From assembly GCA_963422285.2 (NCBI GenBank), contig OY729419.2, positions 372,001-436,000 on the forward strand: 64,000 nucleotides of DNA, given 5' to 3'. Below the pieces are notes generated by a model that was not told where the DNA came from, ran no database searches, and saw only the letters and a list, made by a program, of their open reading frames with translations. This document shows positions 26,318 through 34,749 of this stretch, piece by piece. Source of the DNA: VXYL01 sp963422285. Lineage in GTDB: Bacteria; Pseudomonadota; Gammaproteobacteria; Pseudomonadales; Azotimanducaceae. The translations under genes were made by a program, and so were the position numbers. The first letter of the stretch is position 1. The number at the start of each line of letters is the position of its first letter.

Positions 26318-27325
26318 CTACTCTCTGCAAGCGGTTCCCGTCAGCAACGCCCAGTAGGCATCCCGCTGTTCAACGCGGGTGGCACGATCGACGACGAAGC
26401 GGACATGCCGATGCGGTGGCGCGACAGGGTCGAGATCGATGCCCCACAGCGGATCGATCTGGTTCGGCACCATGGAGTAGCGGATGTCGATGACGCGGTT
26501 CGCCACCCGCGGATCCAGCGCCAGGTAGTCGTCCGAAAACCAGCGGAAACGCTCGACATCCCGTGCCTGCCGGCTGGCAGGATCGAGCCAAGGCAGGTCG
26601 CGGCCTGTATCAAGCGCCGCCGTGCTCGCGCCTGGGCAGATCGCGGTGTCCACGCCGACGCGGACGGCATCCACATAGTAGCGGCCATCGTGCTCGTAGA
26701 CGATCTTCCACACCAGCAGGTTGGCAAATCCGGCCTTCGCCGCCAGCCGGCGAGGCTCGTGGCCCCGCTCCGCTGCCAACGCGGCCCCTACCGCCTCGGC
26801 GCGCTGATTCTGCACCACGCCGAGCAGTAGATAGCCCAGCGCCCAAGCGAGACCGGCCACCGCCAGGGCGCGCCGGCGGCGGATCGCCGCGGCAATCGCC
26901 AAGGCCGCCAGCGGCGCCGTGAACAGCGGATCCACCACCGAGACGTTGTTCCAGGCGACGCGATAGTCCGAAAACGGCCAGAACAGCTGGGTGCCGTAGG
27001 AAGTGCAGGCATCCAGCAGCCCATGGGTGGCGTAGCCGAGCAGGCAGACTAGGTACGACTCCGACGGGGGCAGGATGCGGCGCACCGGCCAATGCAGCAG
27101 CACAGCGACCAGCGCGGCGCCGAAGGGGATGAACGCCAGCGCGTGGGTGAATTGGCGGTGGTATTCCAAGTACAGCAGCGGGTCCGTGCTGGAACCGATG
27201 AAGACATCGAGGTCCGGCGCCATGCCCGCCACGCAGCCGAGCAGCGTCGCCGCGCGGAGTTTCTCCGGCGTCGAGACCGTCTGCGGCACCACTGCGCCGA
27301 GCGCGCCCTGGCTGATGGGATCCAA
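26318..27325 (-). CDS. DUF457/YdjM-like membrane-bound metal-dependent hydrolase
   Basis: This protein of about 335 residues starts DPISQGALGAVVPQ and contains GCVAGMAPDLDVF, HRQFTHALAF and GYATHGLLDACTSYG. This is the conserved Asp/His array of the YdjM/DUF457 inner-membrane family, interspersed with about five hydrophobic segments. The C-terminal half is soluble and contains DGRYYVDAVRVG and a MVPNQIDPLWG block. The start is TTG 27325: AGAGGA lies 7 nt upstream and the family N-terminus follows directly. Hydrolase activity is predicted for the family but the substrate is unknown. It is divergent from the PhyH gene across a 93-nt gap in which no clear promoter pair was seen. Confidence 0.83.
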   Translation of the reverse strand: MDPISQGALGAVVPQTVSTPEKLRAATLLGCVAGMAPDLDVFIGSSTDPLLYLEYHRQFTHALAFIPFGAALVAVLLHWPVRRILPPSESYLVCLLGYATHGLLDACTSYGTQLFWPFSDYRVAWNNVSVVDPLFTAPLAALAIAAAIRRRRALAVAGLAWALGYLLLGVVQNQRAEAVGAALAAERGHEPRRLAAKAGFANLLVWKIVYEHDGRYYVDAVRVGVDTAICPGASTAALDTGRDLPWLDPASRQARDVERFRWFSDDYLALDPRVANRVIDIRYSMVPNQIDPLWGIDLDPVAPPHRHVRFVVDRATRVEQRDAYWALLTGTACRE

Positions 27326-27418
27326 TCCAATTCCTCTACCCGCGACGGAAGCGAAACGCCCCTTCCAACCTTGAAGTATGCCAAACTTGCCGCTTCTACG
27401 AACGCGCGGAACTCTGCC

Positions 27419-28309
27419 GTGGCCGTCAAGATCAGCAACGAAATCAAGGAACTCGGCCTCGAGCCCTACATCCTGGACCTGGAAGTGGACGGCCTGACCG
27501 TGGTGCCGCCGGAGATGCACGGCTTCGGTCTGGATCGAATCGATCAGATGGTCGCACTGCTGCTTGCCCAGTGCGAGGAGATGGTGGGCTGCCGCTTCGC
27601 CCTCGACCAAGGCCCCGAAGCCGAGCTCGACTTCGGCCCGGGCGCGGCCGGTCTGTCGGCCATCGACAAGGAACGTCGCAAGCCCAGCCAGTTCCTCATC
27701 CAGCAGCTGGCCCGCCAGCACCGCGTGTTCCGCGACTTGGCGGTCAATCCGGTGGCCGTGGCGCTGATCCGGCACCTGATCGGCAAGGACGTCGCCCGGT
27801 TCTCCAGCCACAACTCGTTCGTCAAGTGGCAGGGCGAGTTCGGCTACGGACCGACCTTGGGCCTGCACGCCGACCAGACTGCGATGCCCCTGCCCTGGGG
27901 CCGAGCGTCGCTGACCGCGAACACCAACTGGTGCCTGACCGACTACACCAAGGAAGGCGGCTCGTTCGCCTACGTGCCGGGTTCCCATCGCCGCGGCCGG
28001 CGCCCCGACCAGCCTCGCGCCGCCGGCGAAGCCGTGCCGGTGGAATGTCCCAAGGGCTCGGTGATCGTCTTCCACGGGGCTACTTGGCATGGTGCCTACC
28101 CGCGTCTGATTCCCGGCCTGCGGCTATCTGTCGCCAACTACTATCGGCACCTGATGGTGACTTCCCAGGAGGACATTCAAGGCACGTTTCCCCGCCAGCT
28201 GGCCGACGACTGCGACGATCCGGACCTGTTTCGCCAGCTGGCCGGATTCGACGACCGCTTCCCTTACGCGGAGCAGAGCCAAGCCGTGCCCGTGCTGGCC
28301 GACGCCTGA
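27419..28309 (+). CDS. Phytanoyl-CoA dioxygenase-family Fe(II)/2-oxoglutarate oxygenase
   Basis: This 296-residue double-stranded beta-helix oxygenase has the facial triad as H150-x-D152 (GLHADQTAMP) and H224 (GATWHGAYP), with Arg235 (GLRLS) as the expected 2-oxoglutarate salt-bridge residue. Additional signature SFAYVPGSHRRGRRP is present. Members hydroxylate acyl chains or small molecules; many environmental paralogues have unknown substrates. GTG 27419 was chosen as the nearest start before the conserved N-terminal block; the frame is open upstream and the start is uncertain. It is followed after 12 nt by the arylsulfotransferase-like gene, so the two probably form an operon. Confidence 0.88.
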   Translation: MAVKISNEIKELGLEPYILDLEVDGLTVVPPEMHGFGLDRIDQMVALLLAQCEEMVGCRFALDQGPEAELDFGPGAAGLSAIDKERRKPSQFLIQQLARQHRVFRDLAVNPVAVALIRHLIGKDVARFSSHNSFVKWQGEFGYGPTLGLHADQTAMPLPWGRASLTANTNWCLTDYTKEGGSFAYVPGSHRRGRRPDQPRAAGEAVPVECPKGSVIVFHGATWHGAYPRLIPGLRLSVANYYRHLMVTSQEDIQGTFPRQLADDCDDPDLFRQLAGFDDRFPYAEQSQAVPVLADA

Positions 28310-28321
28310 GCGGAATCCGCC

Positions 28322-29488
28322 GTGGGCTGGTCCGTCGCCCGTCCTACCGGGCTCACCTTTCATCGCCCGGCCCTCTCCTCCAAGGGCTACACGCTGCTCA
28401 CGCCCCATGGCGGCGATGCCGCGCTGCTCATCGACATGGCCGGCCGCATCGTACACCGGTGGACGTTCAAGCACATCAGGCCCGGGTATGGACGCCTGCT
28501 GCGGAACGGCAACCTGCTGATGACCGGCGCCGATGTGGATCAGAAGCCGCCGGATCCCGTAGACCCGTCGAAACCGCCACCGCCCTTTGCCGAACGCGTG
28601 AAGAATCTCGGCGGCTACCACACCACGCTGTGCGAGGTGGACTGGCACGGCGAAGTGGTCTGGGAATACGTCAACGCCTTTCAGCACCATGACTTCTTTC
28701 GCTTCGAGAACGGCAACACCCTGGTGCCGGTGTGGATCGAACTGCCGGCGGAGCTGCAAAGGAGGGTGCGCGGCGGCCGCCGCCGGCGGCGCGAAAAGCT
28801 GCCCCGGCTGATCGGCGACGATCTCGTGGAGATCGACAGGGACGGCAAGGAAGTGCGCCGCATCCACGTCTGGCAACTGCTGGATCCCGTCAAGGACCCG
28901 ATCTTCCCCTCGGTGCGGCGTTGGGAGTGGACCCATGTGAACGGCATCGACATCAACGAAAGCGGCGAGATCGTTTTTTCCGCGCGCCACATCGACCGCG
29001 TCTGCATCCTCGACGCCGACGGCAAGCTGACCTGGAAGTTCGACCAGACCCACGGCCAACACCAGCCCACTTGGGTAGGCGATGACGCGAACGGCAACCG
29101 CAACACGCGCTCCAACATCCTCGTCTTCGACAACGGCGATGCCGCTTCCAGGGTGATCGAGATCGATCCGCGCAAGAACGAGATCGTCTGGACCTATCGC
29201 GCCAAGCCCGCCGTCCAGTTCTTCAGCGGCCACATCTCGGGGACGGTGAAGCTGGCATCCGGCAACGTGCTGGTGTGCGAGGGCACCAGCGGCCGGCTGT
29301 TCGAGGTGAATCGCGCCGGCGAGGTGGTGTGGGAGTGGATCAATCCGTTCCTGAACACGGACGCCCGCGGCGACCCCACGGTAAGCGTCTACCGAGCGCA
29401 CCGCTACGCCTCGGATCATCCAGCCTTGGCCGCTCGCGAGCTGGATCCGGACCGCTTCGGCAACCTGAACCGGCTGCACGGGCTGTAA
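28322..29488 (+). CDS. Arylsulfotransferase (ASST)-like beta-propeller protein
   Basis: This 388-residue protein is built of repeated blades with ID/GRIVHRW, GEVVWEY, GNTLVPVW, GEIVFSARH, GKLTWKFDQTH and GNVLVCEGTSGR motifs, the pattern of the arylsulfotransferase (ASST) family. Conserved histidines occur in GGYHTTLCEVDWHG, WTHVNG, GQHQPTWVG and FFSGHISG. Classical enzymes transfer sulfate between phenols in the periplasm; this one lacks an evident signal peptide, so its activity and location are uncertain. It starts at GTG 28322, 12 nt after the PhyH gene. An oxygenase followed by a sulfotransferase-like protein could modify one metabolite in sequence, but that is inference. Confidence 0.8.
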   Translation: MGWSVARPTGLTFHRPALSSKGYTLLTPHGGDAALLIDMAGRIVHRWTFKHIRPGYGRLLRNGNLLMTGADVDQKPPDPVDPSKPPPPFAERVKNLGGYHTTLCEVDWHGEVVWEYVNAFQHHDFFRFENGNTLVPVWIELPAELQRRVRGGRRRRREKLPRLIGDDLVEIDRDGKEVRRIHVWQLLDPVKDPIFPSVRRWEWTHVNGIDINESGEIVFSARHIDRVCILDADGKLTWKFDQTHGQHQPTWVGDDANGNRNTRSNILVFDNGDAASRVIEIDPRKNEIVWTYRAKPAVQFFSGHISGTVKLASGNVLVCEGTSGRLFEVNRAGEVVWEWINPFLNTDARGDPTVSVYRAHRYASDHPALAARELDPDRFGNLNRLHGL

Positions 29489-29506
29489 GACTGTGCCTTA
29501 GCCTCG

Positions 29507-29547
29507 ACCGTGTCAAATCGATGATCACATCATCGATTTGACACGGT
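29507..29547. repeat. Perfect 19-bp inverted repeat with 3-nt loop
   Basis: Left arm ACCGTGTCAAATCGATGAT (29507-29525), spacer CAC, and the exact reverse complement at 29529-29547. It starts 18 nt after the ASST-like stop and ends 25 nt before the DUF4143 ATPase ATG. No U-run follows on either strand, so it is not a standard terminator. It could be an operator for the ATPase, a cruciform or a mobile-element end. Confidence 0.9.
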
Positions 29548-29572
29548 GCCGCGACATCGGCAAGGTGGCACC

Positions 29573-30769
29573 ATGTTTCAACGCCATCTTGCCTCGGCTC
29601 TTCAAGCCGCGGCCGCCGCCTACCCGGTGGTGACGCTGACGGGACCCCGGCAATCCGGCAAGACGACGCTGGTTCGCTCGCTCTTCGCGGACTATCGCTA
29701 CCTCTCCCTGGAGGCGCCCGACATACGAATGCGGGCGACGGAAGACCCGCGCGGCTTCCTGGCCCAGGGCGACCGGCTGATTCTCGACGAGATCCAGCGG
29801 GCGCCCGACCTGCTCTCCTACATCCAGGGCCTCGTCGACGAGGACGACAGGCCCGGACGCTTCGTCCTGACGGGTTCGCAGAATCTGCTGCTGATGGCGT
29901 CGGTGTCCCAGACTCTCGCCGGACGCACTGCCTTTCTGCGCTTGCCTGCGCTGTCGCTGGCCGAGCTGTGCGGCTGGCCTCCGCTGGATCCCACCCGCCT
30001 CGACCGCGCCGGTACTCTGGACGGTCGCCAGCCGCCGAGCCAGCCGCTCTGGGAAACCCTGGTGCGCGGCTTCTATCCGCGCATTCACGACCGAGGCGTA
30101 CCGGCGGGAGAATGGCTGGCGGACTATGTGCGCGCCTATGTGGAGCGGGATCTGCGCGAAGTGATGCAGATATCCGATCCGCGCAGCTTCGAGCGGTTCT
30201 TGCGCCTGGCCGCGGCGCACACGGCCCGGGAACTGAACCTGTCCGCCCTCGCCAGCGACGTCGGAATCACCCAGCAGACCGTCAAGCGCTGGCTGTCGGC
30301 CTTGGAGATCGGTTTTCTGGCCGCGACGCTGCCTGCCCATCACGCCAGCTACCGCAAGCGCCTGCGCCGACGCCCGCGCCTGCACTTCCTCGATACGGGA
30401 CTCGTGTGCTACCTGCTCGGCATTCGCGATGCCGAGATGCTGGAACGCCACCCGCTGCGCGGGGCGATATTCGAATCCTTCGTCGTTTCGGAACTGGTCA
30501 AGAGCTTCGCTGCCCAGCGCATGGAAGCGCCGCTGTACTTCTGGCGAGACGCCAACGGGCGGGAAATCGACGTGTTGATCGACACGGGAGAGCGGGTTGT
30601 TCCCGTGGAGGTGAAGTCCGGGCAGACGGTCGCCGCCGACGCCGTCGACACCTTGGCGTGGTGGACGTCGATTCCCGCCAATCCAAACCGGGGCGGCGTC
30701 CTGGTGCATGGCGGCGTCGAAAGCTACGATTTCAAGGGCTTCCGGGTGCTGCCTTGGTTCCTGGGCTGA
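29573..30769 (+). CDS. AAA_14/DUF4143 ATPase
   Basis: This 398-residue protein has a P-loop ATPase domain with Walker A TGPRQSGKTTLV (K30), Walker B RLILDEIQRAPDLL and sensor VLTGSQNLLLM. A winged-helix-like segment (LNLSALASDVGITQQTVKRW) follows, and then the DUF4143 domain ending in EIDVLIDTGERVVPVEVKSG, a PD-(D/E)XK-like core. The family is abundant in bacteria and archaea and its biochemical role is unclear; links to toxin-antitoxin-like and mobile genes have been suggested. ATG 29573 has AAGGTGG 4 nt upstream. This is the intact copy among several decayed relatives in the window. Confidence 0.92.
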   Translation: MFQRHLASALQAAAAAYPVVTLTGPRQSGKTTLVRSLFADYRYLSLEAPDIRMRATEDPRGFLAQGDRLILDEIQRAPDLLSYIQGLVDEDDRPGRFVLTGSQNLLLMASVSQTLAGRTAFLRLPALSLAELCGWPPLDPTRLDRAGTLDGRQPPSQPLWETLVRGFYPRIHDRGVPAGEWLADYVRAYVERDLREVMQISDPRSFERFLRLAAAHTARELNLSALASDVGITQQTVKRWLSALEIGFLAATLPAHHASYRKRLRRRPRLHFLDTGLVCYLLGIRDAEMLERHPLRGAIFESFVVSELVKSFAAQRMEAPLYFWRDANGREIDVLIDTGERVVPVEVKSGQTVAADAVDTLAWWTSIPANPNRGGVLVHGGVESYDFKGFRVLPWFLG

Positions 30770-31371
30770 TCCCGGCGCGCCTTGGATGCGGTGTGGATCC
30801 GATGGCGGTTTGCGCGTCCGCGGATATGTCAGCTCGCGGCGCAGAGACTCGAAACCGACGGACAAGTCCCGCAGATCCGATCCGCCCCGTGCTCCAGTCG
30901 ATTGTCTTCACGGATCGATGAACACAGGAGCCGTCGTTCTCGATTTCGAGAACAAGATGCACTGCCGTTCGCGCAGAGCGGCCCGGTTGGGAAAATGTCG
31001 CTTGTTTCGTCGGTTCTGCTCAAGGGTTGTCGAGAAGATGCGGGCGATTGGATATTCGATGCCTGGGGTTCTTTCTTGTCGCTGCGGTCGAATAGCTTCA
31101 TAGCGAGATGGGGAACAATGGTTTTTGCCTATGTCATCGGCGCGAAAATCTCGTCTGCCAAGCTGTCCTGATTGCCGACTTTGCACGATCTGTTCAGGCT
31201 TGGCTGCGAGGCAGTCTCGACGTCCCAGGACGAACGGCGGACGTTGTCCGGGGAAGTCCGACTCGAGGATTGTCCGTCGGGCGGCGCGCATCGTCGGCTG
31301 TTCCTGCCGACCATTCCGGCCTGATTCCAGGCAGTGCGCGGCCGAGGCCGGTCTGTGGCGAGTTTCTGTTT
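30770..31371. other. Non-coding or decayed stretch before the insertion sequence
   Basis: This is 602 nt, slightly less GC-rich than the backbone. Frames are open by chance on both strands, but none shows motifs, codon regularity or a credible ribosome-binding site. Probably decayed DNA left by earlier insertions. No RNA or repeat array was seen. Confidence 0.45.
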
Positions 31372-32400
31372 GGCTCAATTCGTGAATCGTAGGCATAGTG
31401 ATAGGATCTTTGCGGATTCGCCTTGGAGATCGGAGAGATGGATCACGAGCGGTTTCGGGACTGGTTCTCGCGTGTCGATGAGTTGACGGCGGCGCAGCGC
31501 AAGGAGGTGGCGGCGGTGCTGTCGGACCCGCCGGAGGGCGCGGCCTCGTTGGCGGCGATCGAGCTGGGTGTGGATGACGAGCGGCGCTGTCCGCATTGCG
31601 GCGCCGGCGGGGCGGTGCCGCGGGGCAAGGCGCGCGGTCTTCGCCGGTTCCGGTGCAAGGACTGCGGGAAGACCTTCGGTGCGCTCACGGGCACGGCGCT
31701 GTCGGGTCTGCACCATAAGGAGCGCTGGCTTGCCTTTGGCGCCTCGCTTGCCGAAGGCGAGACGATCAAAGAGGCTGCAGAGCGCTGCGGGATTGCGCCG
31801 AGCACGGCGCATCGCTGGCGACACCGCTTTCTGGCGGCGGTGCGCCAGGCGCCGGATCGGCTTGCCGGGATCGTCGAGGCTGACGAGACCTTTCTTCTGG
31901 AGAGCCGCAAGGGGGCGCGGAAGCTCGACCGCAAGCCGCGCCGGCGCGGCGGCCAAGCCAAGAAGCGCGGCCTCTCGCGCGAGCAGGTGCCGATTCTGGT
32001 CGCCGCCGACCGTGGCGGCGAGACCCTCAGCCACACCCTGCCTGCGCTGAACGCAGACAACGTGAAGGAGGTGCTGGAGCCGGTCCTCGCCCCGGATGCG
32101 CTGCTCGTCTCCGACGCCAACCGCTGCTATCCGCCCGTCGCGGCGGCGCTCGACATCCCTCACGAGAGCATCGACGCTTCTGCTGGCGTGCGGGTCCGGG
32201 GCGCGCTGCACATCCAGACGGTCAACAGCCGCCACAGCCAGATCAAGGGCTTTCTGCGCAGGCGGCGCGGCATCGCCACCAAGTACCTGGACAGCTGTCC
32301 GAGGTGGTTCCATCCCATCGAACTCGGCGATCAGCCATCGCCCAGAGCCTGCCTCGAGGCGGCGATCGCCAGACCGCGCCTACGTTTTGCAAATTGAGCC
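31372..32400 (+). mobile_element. IS1595-family insertion sequence, complete
   Basis: This is a 1,029-bp element bounded by 23-bp imperfect terminal inverted repeats (31372-31394 and 32378-32400) that match at 19 of 23 positions. Both ends start GGCTCAATT and end CGTAGGC when read inward. It encodes one transposase, whose TGA stop lies inside the right repeat. The 8-bp flanks (31364-31371 and 32401-32408) are not identical, so no target-site duplication is evident. Either the insertion is old, the flanks have been rearranged, or the true ends lie slightly outside. Confidence 0.85.
31438..32397 (+). CDS. IS1595-family (ISXO2-like) transposase
   Basis: This 319-residue transposase has an N-terminal zinc ribbon (CPHCGAGG ... 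FRCKDCGKTFGA), a helix-turn-helix (EAAERCGIAPSTAHRWRHRF) and the ISXO2-like DDE catalytic domain. Visible catalytic blocks are IVEADETFLLESRKG, LVSDANRCYPP and TVNSRHSQIKGFLRR. The length and domain order are complete, so it may be active. ATG 31438 follows a GGAGAG run. It belongs to a different subgroup from the decayed copy at 35603-36112, so the two are not recent duplicates. Confidence 0.94.
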   Translation: MDHERFRDWFSRVDELTAAQRKEVAAVLSDPPEGAASLAAIELGVDDERRCPHCGAGGAVPRGKARGLRRFRCKDCGKTFGALTGTALSGLHHKERWLAFGASLAEGETIKEAAERCGIAPSTAHRWRHRFLAAVRQAPDRLAGIVEADETFLLESRKGARKLDRKPRRRGGQAKKRGLSREQVPILVAADRGGETLSHTLPALNADNVKEVLEPVLAPDALLVSDANRCYPPVAAALDIPHESIDASAGVRVRGALHIQTVNSRHSQIKGFLRRRRGIATKYLDSCPRWFHPIELGDQPSPRACLEAAIARPRLRFAN

Positions 32401-32693
32401 TTTCGATTACTTGGCACAAGCCGCCCAGCGGCATTTTCAGTGCCTCTCCCCACGATTTGCGGGCAACATGACACACTCGCGCCAGCAATTCGGGCTCGAC
32501 AAAAGATGCCGGCGCCCGGCGCTGAGCGCGATTGCGCGCCGGCCGCCGGAAGCAAACAACGAAGCGGACCCGCCGAACAGGACGGTGGCGGTGAGGGGCA
32601 CGGCGACCAACAAGAAAACCGTGAACCAGGGGCCGTGCTTCTTGCTCTGAGGCGTCCGCCTCGCTAGGCTCCGACGATTTGCCGGGGGAAGGC
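32401..32693. other. Stretch between the insertion sequence and the nitroreductase gene
   Basis: This is 293 nt. A minus-strand frame here reads a possible hydrophobic segment (GPWFTVFLLVAVPLTATV) without a start codon, so it may be the ruined end of a membrane-protein gene. A second overlapping minus frame carries RKSWGEALKMPLGGLCQ. Neither can be supported as a gene. A GGGGGAAGG site for the next gene lies at 32683-32691. Confidence 0.35.
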
Positions 32694-33338
32694 ATGGCTC
32701 TTGACATCGAAATCTGCGACCAACTGCTGTCCACTACCCGAGCGGTGCGCAAGCGGCTGGATCTGACACGCCCGGTGCCCCGCGAGATCATCGAGGAATG
32801 CCTCGAACTGGCGGTGCAGGCGCCGACGGGCTCCAACAGCCAGAACTGGCGCTGGGTGGTGGTGGACGATGCCGACAAGCGCAAGGCGCTGGCGGCGCTC
32901 TACCGGCGCGGCGGCGAAGCCTATCTCACCGCCGCAGCGCCGCGCGCCCAGGCCGCCGGCCATGCCCAGACGGCGCGGGTGTTCGATTCCGCGCTGCATC
33001 TGATGGAACACTTGCACGAGGTGCCGGTGCATGTGGTTCCCTGTCTGGCAGGGCGGCCTGGGGACGGTGCCAGCGCCGTCCAGCTCGGCGGCTATTTCGC
33101 CTCCATCTATCCGGCGGTGTGGAGCTTCCAGCTGGCGCTGCGGGCGCGCGGCCTCGGTTCCTGTCTGACGACCCTGCATTTGGGCTTCGAGCAGGAGGCG
33201 GCGGCCATTCTGGGCATCCCCGACGACGTGGTGCAGACGGCGCTGCTGCCGGTGGCGTACACCCTCGGCACGGACTTCAAGCCGGCGACGCGGCCGCCGG
33301 CGGCCAACATCACGCACTGGAACGCATGGCGTGGCTGA
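32694..33338 (+). CDS. Nitroreductase-family flavoprotein
   Basis: This 214-residue FMN-dependent oxidoreductase has the family opening STTRAVRKRLD with FMN-phosphate-binding arginines, EECLELAVQAPTGSNSQNWRW (the APTGSN flavin loop) and the LRARGLGSCLTTLHL motif near the dimer interface. Members reduce nitro groups, quinones or flavins using NAD(P)H. The physiological substrate is not predictable. ATG 32694 is chosen over 32679 because the ribosome-binding site GGGGGAAGG lies immediately before it. Unlike its neighbours it is intact, suggesting it belongs to the host backbone. Confidence 0.9.
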   Translation: MALDIEICDQLLSTTRAVRKRLDLTRPVPREIIEECLELAVQAPTGSNSQNWRWVVVDDADKRKALAALYRRGGEAYLTAAAPRAQAAGHAQTARVFDSALHLMEHLHEVPVHVVPCLAGRPGDGASAVQLGGYFASIYPAVWSFQLALRARGLGSCLTTLHLGFEQEAAAILGIPDDVVQTALLPVAYTLGTDFKPATRPPAANITHWNAWRG

Positions 33339-33382
33339 GGGGGCGCTGCTGGCAGTGCCGACAAGCCGTCCCTGGATTTGCC

Positions 33383-33985
33383 ATGACGGCGATGGTGCCG
33401 TCGTGGACCGTGTCCCTCGACGAGGTGGACCATCCGCTGGAACTATCCCGTCTGCCTGCGCCGGAACCGATGGCGGGCGAAGTGCCGATCCGCGTTGCCG
33501 CCTACGGCGTCTGTTGTATCGAGCTCGACGAAATCGAAGGGCGGACCGCGTCGCCATAGCTGCCCGTGGTGCTGGGCCACGAAGTGGTGGGCCGGCCGTT
33601 TTCACCCTCCAGATCGGCGACCGTGTCGGCTGGATCCTCTCGTCGTCGGGCGGGCCGAGAACCTGAGCTTGGCGTTCCGGGCCGCCGGACGGGGTGCAAA
33701 CGGCGACTACGCCGAGTTCACGACGGTGCGCGAGAACTGCGCCTATCTGTCCCGGATGCCTTCCCGGACGCCCAAGCCGCGCCGCTGCTGTGCGCCGGCA
33801 CCATTGACTATCACGATCTTCGGCTCGCAGGGCTCGTCGCTGGCGAGCCGCTGGCCTGACCAGTTCGGCGGATCGGCCCACTTGGTGCGCCAGTTCGCGC
33901 ACTACATCCTGCTAGGCACGCCGGTATTCTTCCTCGCCGGGGATGAAGCATCGAAACGATTCGCCTGCGGACTGGAGCAGCGATA
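33383..33985 (+). pseudogene. Zinc-type alcohol dehydrogenase remnant
   Basis: The 5' end reads a medium-chain dehydrogenase N-terminus: PLELSRLPAPEPMAGEVPIR, then VAAYGVCCIELDEIEGRT. A TAG stop at 33557-33559 follows, after which VVLGHEVVGR continues in the same frame. Further recognisable pieces are in other frames: QIGDRVGW, GDYAEFTTVRENCAYLS, a DAQAAPLLCAGTI block and GGSAHLVRQFAHY. The gene therefore carries at least one nonsense change and several frameshifts and ends around 33985 after the Rossmann region. It is decayed beyond function. Confidence 0.8.
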
Positions 33986-34112
33986 CCGCGCAGCGTTCGC
34001 CGGCGTCGTTGTGCGCCATCATCCACAGCGCCGAACCTCGGGCCATGCGACTAATAAGATTGGCATGGACTGCAAGCTCGCCATCAGTCGACAGAGACAC
34101 GACCAGCTTGGC

Positions 34113-34511
34113 CTATGGGCGCTGAACGTTAGGCAGCGCCGTCATCTTTCGATCGAGACTCGAGGTTGTCAATCCAGCGCGGGCGTAGTCGTCGGCGATG
34201 AGCCGGTCGAGTAGTCCGGAACCACTGGGTGTTTCGAGGGCCGTCAACGCAGATTGGCCGTTCAGCGGGGTGACCAGGCCGCTACGCAGGACATCAAGCA
34301 AGGCGGCGCGAGCCTCTGGCTTGGAGACGCCGTAGTGGTGTTGAACGGCGATGTACGCCTCCCCGATTACTTGGTTCGATGCCAAGACCTTGGCTCCCTC
34401 GTCCTCGATCAAGGCTGTCAGTCGGCGTACGCAATGAACAAAGTCCGGCTCAAGGTCGCCCGTAAGCAGCCGCATCAGAACGGAGGTGTCAATCCCGAAG
34501 CGCGGGGTCAT
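34113..34511 (-). CDS. PIN-domain toxin (VapC-like ribonuclease)
   Basis: This 132-residue PIN-fold protein has the acidic residues D8 (FGIDTSVLMRLLTGD), E51 (NQVIGEAYIAVQ), an Asp in LLDRLIADDYA, and D120 in the closing SLDRKMTALPNV motif. VapC toxins cleave tRNA or rRNA when not held by their antitoxin. It overlaps the AbrB-type antitoxin gene by 23 nt on the same strand, the usual antitoxin-first order. The pair sits in a debris-rich segment and may stabilise it. The target RNA cannot be read from sequence. Confidence 0.88.
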   Translation of the reverse strand: MTPRFGIDTSVLMRLLTGDLEPDFVHCVRRLTALIEDEGAKVLASNQVIGEAYIAVQHHYGVSKPEARAALLDVLRSGLVTPLNGQSALTALETPSGSGLLDRLIADDYARAGLTTSSLDRKMTALPNVQRP

Positions 34512-34731
34512 GCGGCTGCTCGCGCCAAGAATCGAGATCGAAGCTGCCTCTCCCGCGCCGCAGCTTATCCCGCAAGGGCGCGAGGCGCGTTGCGTCTACT
34601 CGATGCGGTCGCAGCAGGATGCCCTTGGAGTCCTCAAGCAGCTCAAGCAGATCGCCGGGCTTCAGCCCAAGCGTATCTAGAACCTGCGTGGGGAAGGTGA
34701 CTTGGCGCTTGGATGTGATCTTGACTAGCAT
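34489..34731 (-). CDS. AbrB/MazE-type antitoxin
   Basis: This 80-residue protein has a swapped-hairpin AbrB N-terminus: MLVKITSKRQVTFPTQVLD, then LGLKPGDLLELLEDSKG. The tail is basic and then acidic and should wrap around the PIN toxin. It probably represses its own promoter as a complex with the toxin. AAGGA lies 7 nt upstream of the ATG on the minus strand. It is the first gene of the two-gene unit. Confidence 0.88.
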   Translation of the reverse strand: MLVKITSKRQVTFPTQVLDTLGLKPGDLLELLEDSKGILLRPHRVDATRLAPLRDKLRRGRGSFDLDSWREQPHDPALRD

Positions 34732-34749
34732 GGCATCGTCCTTAGTCGG

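Noticed and set aside
29507..29547. Perfect inverted repeat read as a rho-independent terminator
   Set aside because: No T-run follows on either strand, and the stem is not specially GC-rich at its base. Kept as a repeat of unknown role.
33557..33559. TAG inside the dehydrogenase frame as a pyrrolysine or readthrough codon
   Set aside because: The same gene has several frameshifts further on, so it is simply decayed. The TAG is not at a conserved catalytic position.
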